A stretch of DNA of 64,000 nucleotides from Bacteroidetes bacterium 46-16. GTDB lineage: Bacteria; Bacteroidota; Bacteroidia; Chitinophagales; Chitinophagaceae. The number at the start of each line of letters is the position of its first letter. The stretch's first letter is position 1. The notes beneath the pieces were generated by a model. The model had not been told where the DNA came from. It saw only the letters and a list, made by a program, of their open reading frames with translations, and did not search any database. The translations under genes and the position numbers were made by a program. Below are positions 58,900-64,000 of the stretch, in pieces. The stretch is from contig MKUN01000029.1 of assembly GCA_001897835.1 (NCBI GenBank), forward strand, positions 1 to 64,000, given 5' to 3'.

Positions 58900-59995
58900 G
58901 AAGAGGGTGCTGCATATATTCGGCATTCTTAACAGGGGTGGTGCAGAAACAAGGACCCTTGAGTTCATGCGGCGCAATAAAGACGCACCGGTGATATTTG
59001 ACTTTATTGTGCTCACAGGGGCAAGAGGTGTGCTGGATGATGATTTCAGGCAGGTGATAAAGGGCGACATTAATTATATACGTCTTAACCGTTCCTTCTT
59101 CTTCAAATACATTAAGCTGCTGCGCAAAAATAAATATGATGCGGTACACTCACATGTACTGATGGTATCTGCTGTATTTTTAATGATAGCCTGGTTTACA
59201 GGTGTACCAGTGCGCATCGCTCACCTGAGAAGTACGGGCAAAAGCGCAAAGTCAAAACTGCGAAAATTAAGAGACCTGTTTTTGAAAAGTATGATGCTAC
59301 GCTTTGCAACCAACATTGTAACCGTTTCAGAAAGTGTAGCGAAAGCGATATTTAGTGAAAATTACAATAAGCAAAGAAAAATAAAGGTGATCTATAATGG
59401 CTTTGCATTGATAGAGAATAAGTCAGTAAAAAGTAATAGAAAAGTTAAAATTGGGCATATAGGTCGCTTTGACCCTTCCAAAAACCACATGTTCCTGTCT
59501 GAGATATATAGCATGATCTGTGAGGAAGACCCCGATGTAACATGTTCAATGACCGGGAAACTCGACAACAATATCTACCCTGTTGTTGCCAACTCCCTAA
59601 AAAGATGGAGCGATACGGGCCGGGTGATCATCCAGAGCGAGAACAGTAATATACCCGGCGAACTCAACACCTATGACATCCTGGTAACTACGAGCCTCTG
59701 GGAAGGCCTGCCCGGGGCCATTATTGAAGCCTTATCGGCAGGAGTACCTGTGCTGGCAAGCGGCATAGAACCAAATAAAGAAGTAGCCTCAAAAATGAAT
59801 GGTGTTACAATAGTAGAAGGCTGGGATAAAAATGAGTGGAAAAAACAAGTTTTAACACTTATTAAAGAAGTGCGTAACGCAGACAAGCAGGATACCGTAA
59901 AACGGCTGCAGGCTTCATTTTTAGTCAGTCCGTTCTATTACAAGAACACTGATAACGAAATGTTAAAAATCTATGGCATAAAAGGCGTTTCATAG
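58877..59995 (+). CDS. Family 1/4-type glycosyltransferase
   Basis: VLHIFGILNRGGAETRTLEFMRR...IGHIGRFDPSKNHMFLSEIY...ILVTTSLWEGLPGAIIEALSAGVPVLAS. Confidence 0.93.
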   Translation: MEYSENDKKRVLHIFGILNRGGAETRTLEFMRRNKDAPVIFDFIVLTGARGVLDDDFRQVIKGDINYIRLNRSFFFKYIKLLRKNKYDAVHSHVLMVSAVFLMIAWFTGVPVRIAHLRSTGKSAKSKLRKLRDLFLKSMMLRFATNIVTVSESVAKAIFSENYNKQRKIKVIYNGFALIENKSVKSNRKVKIGHIGRFDPSKNHMFLSEIYSMICEEDPDVTCSMTGKLDNNIYPVVANSLKRWSDTGRVIIQSENSNIPGELNTYDILVTTSLWEGLPGAIIEALSAGVPVLASGIEPNKEVASKMNGVTIVEGWDKNEWKKQVLTLIKEVRNADKQDTVKRLQASFLVSPFYYKNTDNEMLKIYGIKGVS

Positions 59996-60072
59996 TATAA
60001 ACAGAAATAAAAAACAAATTTTACAGTCCGTTACCAACCCCCTGGGTAATTTACTGTTACATATAGAGAGAC

Positions 60073-61257
60073 ATGAACACCAAAACAGTAAATATCATTT
60101 TAGAGTTCAGGTTTTATAAAGATGACAGCGGGCATATCTATACCGATGCATCTTTCGACTACCTGTTCTGGCAAAGATACCTTATGGTGTTTGACGAGGT
60201 GCGTATCATAGCCCGTGCAAAACCTGTTTCACAAGCAGATATAGCCGGTAACTGGAAAAAAGTAACAGGGCCCAAAGTATCTTTTACTGCTATACCCTAC
60301 TATCATGGCGTAGCAGACCTGGTAAAGAACATGCCTGCCGTAATTAAAGAGATAAAAAAGATCGTGGCAGGTGACAACAACCCCTATATATTGCGCATGC
60401 CTTCGATAATAGGCGTGCTTTTCTTTATCAGCAGCCGGGATATGGGCCGCAGGGCATACGGCATAGAAATGGTAGGTGATCCTGAAGAAGTATTTGCTTC
60501 GCTGCCTGCCCTGTACAGGCCCCTTGGTGGTATGTTCGTAAGAAGGACACGTGCTATAATACGGCGTGCGAAAGCTGCAGCATATGTGGAGCGCGCGGTA
60601 TTGCCAAAAAAATATCCTGTAGCAGTTGGTGTGCAATCTTATTTCTTTTCCAGCATCAACCTGCCAGAGCACAGCATATTATCAGGTGCAAAGAAGAAAA
60701 ATAATCACAAAGCATTACACATACTGTCCATAGGTATTATGGACCAGATGTATAAAGGACCTGATATATTGCTGCAAGCCCTTGCCATCTGTAAAGAAAA
60801 AGGTTTCCCTTTCCATATGGTATGGATAGGTGGCGGCCTGAACCTCGAAAAAGTAAAACAAATGGCCCAAGAGCTTGGGATAGGTAATACGGTATCCTTC
60901 ATGGGCACAGTAACGGAGCGGGACAAGATAGAAGCAGAAATGGACAGTTCTGATCTCTTTGTACTTGCATCGAGAACCGAAGGCCTGCCCCGGGCAATGA
61001 TAGAAGCAATGGCACGTGGCCTTGCCTGTATTGGCTCAAAAGTGGGTGGCATACCAGAACTGCTGGATGGGGAATATCTTTTTGAAAAGGAGAACTACAA
61101 ACAACTGGCAGAGCTGATCATGAAGGTAGGCGAAGACGAAAGCAAACTGGCCAGCATGTCGGTAAAAAATTTAGAAACAGCAAAAAGATATACGAACAGC
61201 CGGCTGGATAAAGAGCGCAGCGGATTTTATTCAACCGTATTAAAAGCCAGTATATGA
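60073..61257 (+). CDS. Glycosyltransferase family 4-like
   Basis: ALHILSIGIMDQMYKGPDILLQALAICKEKGFPFHMVWIGGG...LFVLASRTEGLPRAMIEAMARGLACIGSKVGGIPELL. Confidence 0.93.
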   Translation: MNTKTVNIILEFRFYKDDSGHIYTDASFDYLFWQRYLMVFDEVRIIARAKPVSQADIAGNWKKVTGPKVSFTAIPYYHGVADLVKNMPAVIKEIKKIVAGDNNPYILRMPSIIGVLFFISSRDMGRRAYGIEMVGDPEEVFASLPALYRPLGGMFVRRTRAIIRRAKAAAYVERAVLPKKYPVAVGVQSYFFSSINLPEHSILSGAKKKNNHKALHILSIGIMDQMYKGPDILLQALAICKEKGFPFHMVWIGGGLNLEKVKQMAQELGIGNTVSFMGTVTERDKIEAEMDSSDLFVLASRTEGLPRAMIEAMARGLACIGSKVGGIPELLDGEYLFEKENYKQLAELIMKVGEDESKLASMSVKNLETAKRYTNSRLDKERSGFYSTVLKASI

Positions 61258-62423
61258 AAGTACTGCATCTTATAAAAACAGGCGTTGGGGCTACATGGGC
61301 TTACAGGCAGGTGCGTGTGCTGGCAGCACAGGGTGCCGATGTAGCTGTGTGCCTGCCTGAAGGTAAGATGGCAGATAAGTATACAGCTGATGGCGTTGAA
61401 GTATTCAATTTTGAATTTTCCCTGGCACCGCATAAACTCCTGTCATCTTTCAGGTCTTTTAAAAAGATCATTAAGACCTGCAAGCCTGATATCATACACA
61501 GTCACTTCCTGATCACGACTTTATTTGCAAGGCTGTACAGGATGTTCTACAAGATGGATATACCCCTGGTGTTCCAGGTACCCGGGCCGCTGCACCTTGA
61601 ACATTTTATCTTCCGCAACGCAGACCTTATAACCAGCAATAATAATGATAGGTGGATAGCATCCTGCAAATGGACGCAGGATAAATATATATTGAGCGGT
61701 ATCGCCAATAACCGGGTGTTCCTTTCTTATTACGGTACCGACCTGTCCTTTATTCAAAAACACCCCAAAGGAAAATTGAGGAGCGTGCTTGGCCTTAAAG
61801 AGGATGACTTCATTATTGCCATGGTAGCCTATATGTACAAGCCTAAAAAATACATAGGACAAAAGGTAGGCATCAAAGGCCATGAAGATTTTTTCAAGGC
61901 CATGGCAAAGTGTATAGAACAGGATAATAAGATAAAAGCGATCATAATAGGCGGCGCATGGGACGGGGCCATGGATTACGAGCTGAAGCTTATGGAAATG
62001 GGCAAGAAATACTGCGGAGATAATATATATTTCATGGGGTCGAGGAATGACGTACCTGAGCTTTACTCTGACATAGACCTTGTAGTACACCCTTCTTACA
62101 GCGAGAACCTGGGCGGGGCAGCAGAATCATTGCTGCTTGAAGTACCTACCATAGCCAGTAATGTTGGCGGCTTGCCTGATATTGTGATACCCGGTGTGAC
62201 CGGGTACCTTGTAAATCCAGCCGCACCGGCAGAAATAACCGATTGTGCTATGAATGCCCGCAAAAATTACACCGTGGCGAAAGAGATGGCGCTTCGCGGA
62301 AGAAAAATGCTTTTCACCGTATTGGACGTGAACAACACGGGTAAGGAGATCTACCATATTTATAACAACATACTAAATAATAAACAGCTCGATCATGTAC
62401 CTGTTTTTCAAAAGACTGTTTGA
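61254..62423 (+). CDS. Glycosyltransferase family 4-like
   Basis: DIIHSHFLITTLFARLYRMFY...DLVVHPSYSENLGGAAESLLLEVPTIASNVGGLPDIVIPGVTGYLV. Confidence 0.93.
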   Translation: MKVLHLIKTGVGATWAYRQVRVLAAQGADVAVCLPEGKMADKYTADGVEVFNFEFSLAPHKLLSSFRSFKKIIKTCKPDIIHSHFLITTLFARLYRMFYKMDIPLVFQVPGPLHLEHFIFRNADLITSNNNDRWIASCKWTQDKYILSGIANNRVFLSYYGTDLSFIQKHPKGKLRSVLGLKEDDFIIAMVAYMYKPKKYIGQKVGIKGHEDFFKAMAKCIEQDNKIKAIIIGGAWDGAMDYELKLMEMGKKYCGDNIYFMGSRNDVPELYSDIDLVVHPSYSENLGGAAESLLLEVPTIASNVGGLPDIVIPGVTGYLVNPAAPAEITDCAMNARKNYTVAKEMALRGRKMLFTVLDVNNTGKEIYHIYNNILNNKQLDHVPVFQKTV

Positions 62424-63000
62424 TATAATAATGGCTTTGATACTGGTCATCGTCTTATCACCTGTGCTCATTGTTGTGAGTATCTACCTTATTGCCGCAC
62501 TCAAAGGTCCGGGTATCATCTTTAAACAAAGAAGGGTTGGCCTTGGCAATAAGCCATTCAATGTGTACAAATTCAAAACGATGCTGGACACAAAAGATGC
62601 GAGTGGAAAACTATTGCCCGATGAGCAAAGGCTTACAAAAACCGGGCTTATCCTCAGGAAATATTCCCTGGATGAGCTGCCGCAATTATTTAATATCCTG
62701 AACGGCACTATGAGTTTCATAGGCCCCCGCCCGCTGCTGGTGGACTACCTGCCCCTGTATTCTTACAGGCAGCTGCGCCGCCACGAAGTGCTGCCCGGTA
62801 TTTCGGGCTGGGCACAGGTGAACGGGCGCAATGCCATTAGCTGGGAGCAGAAATTCGACTATGATGTATGGTATGTGGACCATATGAATTTTGCCCTGGA
62901 CATTAAAATATGCTTACTAACCATTAAAAAGGTACTACGTTCCGAAGGCATTAGCTCAGCTAATGCTGCAACGATGGAACGTTTTACCGGGACCGACTAA
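62395..63000 (+). CDS. Undecaprenyl-phosphate sugar-1-phosphate transferase (PglC-like)
   Basis: FFKRLFDIIMALILVIVLSPVLIVVSIYLIAALKGPGIIFKQRRVGLGNKPFNVYKFKTM...YSLDELPQLFNILNGTMSFIGPRPLLVDYLPLY. Confidence 0.95.
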   Translation: MYLFFKRLFDIIMALILVIVLSPVLIVVSIYLIAALKGPGIIFKQRRVGLGNKPFNVYKFKTMLDTKDASGKLLPDEQRLTKTGLILRKYSLDELPQLFNILNGTMSFIGPRPLLVDYLPLYSYRQLRRHEVLPGISGWAQVNGRNAISWEQKFDYDVWYVDHMNFALDIKICLLTIKKVLRSEGISSANAATMERFTGTD

Positions 63001-63010
63001 AAAAACGACC

Positions 63011-63679
63011 ATGAAAAAAATAGCCGTATTTGGTGCAGGGGGCTTTGGGCGCGAAGTAAAAATGCTGATTGACCAGCTTAATGCCATCTCGATGACTTAT
63101 GAATTCGTAGGTTATTTCGACGATGGCGTTGCTATTGGTACAATGGTAAATGGCTACCCCGTGCTGGGCGGCCGCGAAGAGCTCAATGCGTATGCCCAAC
63201 CGCTCTGCGTAGCCTTTGCCGTGGGCAACCCGGCCACCAAAAAGAAGATCATTGATAACATTACCAACGAAAAAGTCTCCTACCCCTCGCTGATCCATCC
63301 CAATGTGCTCATTGGCAATGACGATGTGAGCATTGGCGAAGGGTGCATCATATGTGCAGGGTGTATTATCACTATTAATATAGCCATAGGCAACTTCGTT
63401 ATCCTGAACCTTGGCTGCACTGTAGGGCACGACACCGTAATTGAAGACTATGCATCCTTTATGCCGGGAGTGAACATATCGGGCGAGGTGAGGATAAAAG
63501 AAGGCGCATATGTGGGCACAGGTGCCAAGATCATTAATCAATTAGAGATAGGCCGCTATACCATTGTGGGTGCAGGCGCAGTAGTATCGAAAACACTGCC
63601 CGATGAATGTACCGCAGTAGGCATACCGGCAAAAGCAATAAAATTCCATAACCAGGTAATAGAAAAAACCGAAAACTAG
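63011..63679 (+). CDS. PglD-like sugar O/N-acetyltransferase
   Basis: MKKIAVFGAGGFGREVKMLIDQLN...GYPVLGGREELNAY...hexapeptide repeats ... AVGIPAKAIKFH. ATG 63011 preferred over 62963. Confidence 0.93.
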   Translation: MKKIAVFGAGGFGREVKMLIDQLNAISMTYEFVGYFDDGVAIGTMVNGYPVLGGREELNAYAQPLCVAFAVGNPATKKKIIDNITNEKVSYPSLIHPNVLIGNDDVSIGEGCIICAGCIITINIAIGNFVILNLGCTVGHDTVIEDYASFMPGVNISGEVRIKEGAYVGTGAKIINQLEIGRYTIVGAGAVVSKTLPDECTAVGIPAKAIKFHNQVIEKTEN

Positions 63680-63686
63680 AGCGCTT

Positions 63687-64000
63687 ATGTATCAAAAGAT
63701 ATGGTTATCCTCGCCTCATATGGGTGGCACAGAAGAAAAATATGTACAGGAAGCATTTGACAGTAATTGGGTAGCTCCATTGGGGCCGAATGTGAATGGC
63801 TTTGAGCAGGACATAGCTAATTACCTGCAGGACGACATGCATGTAGCTGCATTAACATCCGGCACCTCGGCCCTGCACCTGGGCCTTATACTGCTTGGCG
63901 TACAGCCGGGCGATGAAGTGATCTGCCAGAGCTTTACCTTCTCGGCATCGGCCAATCCTATTAAATATCTCGGGGCTACGCCCGTATTCGTAGATAGTGA
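63687..64000 (+). CDS. DegT/DnrJ/EryC1/StrS aminotransferase (PglE-like), partial at right edge
   Basis: Manual translation MYQKIWLSSPHMGGTEEKYVQEAFDSNWVAPLGPNVNGFEQDIANYLQDDMHVAALTSGTSALHLGLILLGVQPGDEVICQSFTFSASANPIKYLGATPVFVDS; absent from ORF track. Confidence 0.95.
   Translation, partial: MYQKIWLSSPHMGGTEEKYVQEAFDSNWVAPLGPNVNGFEQDIANYLQDDMHVAALTSGTSALHLGLILLGVQPGDEVICQSFTFSASANPIKYLGATPVFVDS

Noticed and set aside
54-64000. CRISPR arrays, rRNA operons, intact insertion sequences
   Set aside because: No regularly spaced identical repeats of CRISPR length, no rRNA signatures and no transposase or integrase motifs were recognised.

Overview
64-kb chromosomal window from a Bacteroidetes (Chitinophagaceae-like) genome. 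Lineage is inferred from type IX secretion (T9SS) sorting domains, a PorP/SprF + OmpA cluster, recurrent TAnnTTTG promoter elements and gene content. Most of the window is ordinary core metabolism and envelope genes: oxyR, plsY, prmA, ftsK, lolA-like, acyl-CoA carboxylase, phosphohexomutase, transaldolase-like, a racemase and a mechanosensitive channel. Accessory material: (i) T9SS cargo and apparatus-like genes at 1-13.6 kb and 23.3-25.5 kb; (ii) a three-gene metal-handling locus (HYC_CC_PP protein, HMA protein, TonB receptor) at 31.2-34.3 kb; (iii) a higBA toxin-antitoxin pair whose promoter lies inside a perfect inverted repeat; (iv) a repeat-rich intergenic zone next to tRNA-Leu with a decayed S23/four-helix-bundle ORF at 45.2-48.0 kb; (v) an exopolysaccharide cluster from 53 kb to the right edge (Wzc-like, Wzx, Wzy, glycosyltransferases, PglC/D/E-like genes). 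Features missing from the ORF track: both edge-truncated CDSs, an SRP RNA, a tRNA-Leu and several terminators and promoters. I found no CRISPR array, rRNA or intact transposon. The best candidates for undescribed biology are the structured intergenic element at 45.30-45.42 kb, the 21-bp (10.5-bp sub-period) repeat at 46.62 kb, the metal-handling triad, and the degenerate receiver-PAS protein beside the EPS operon.
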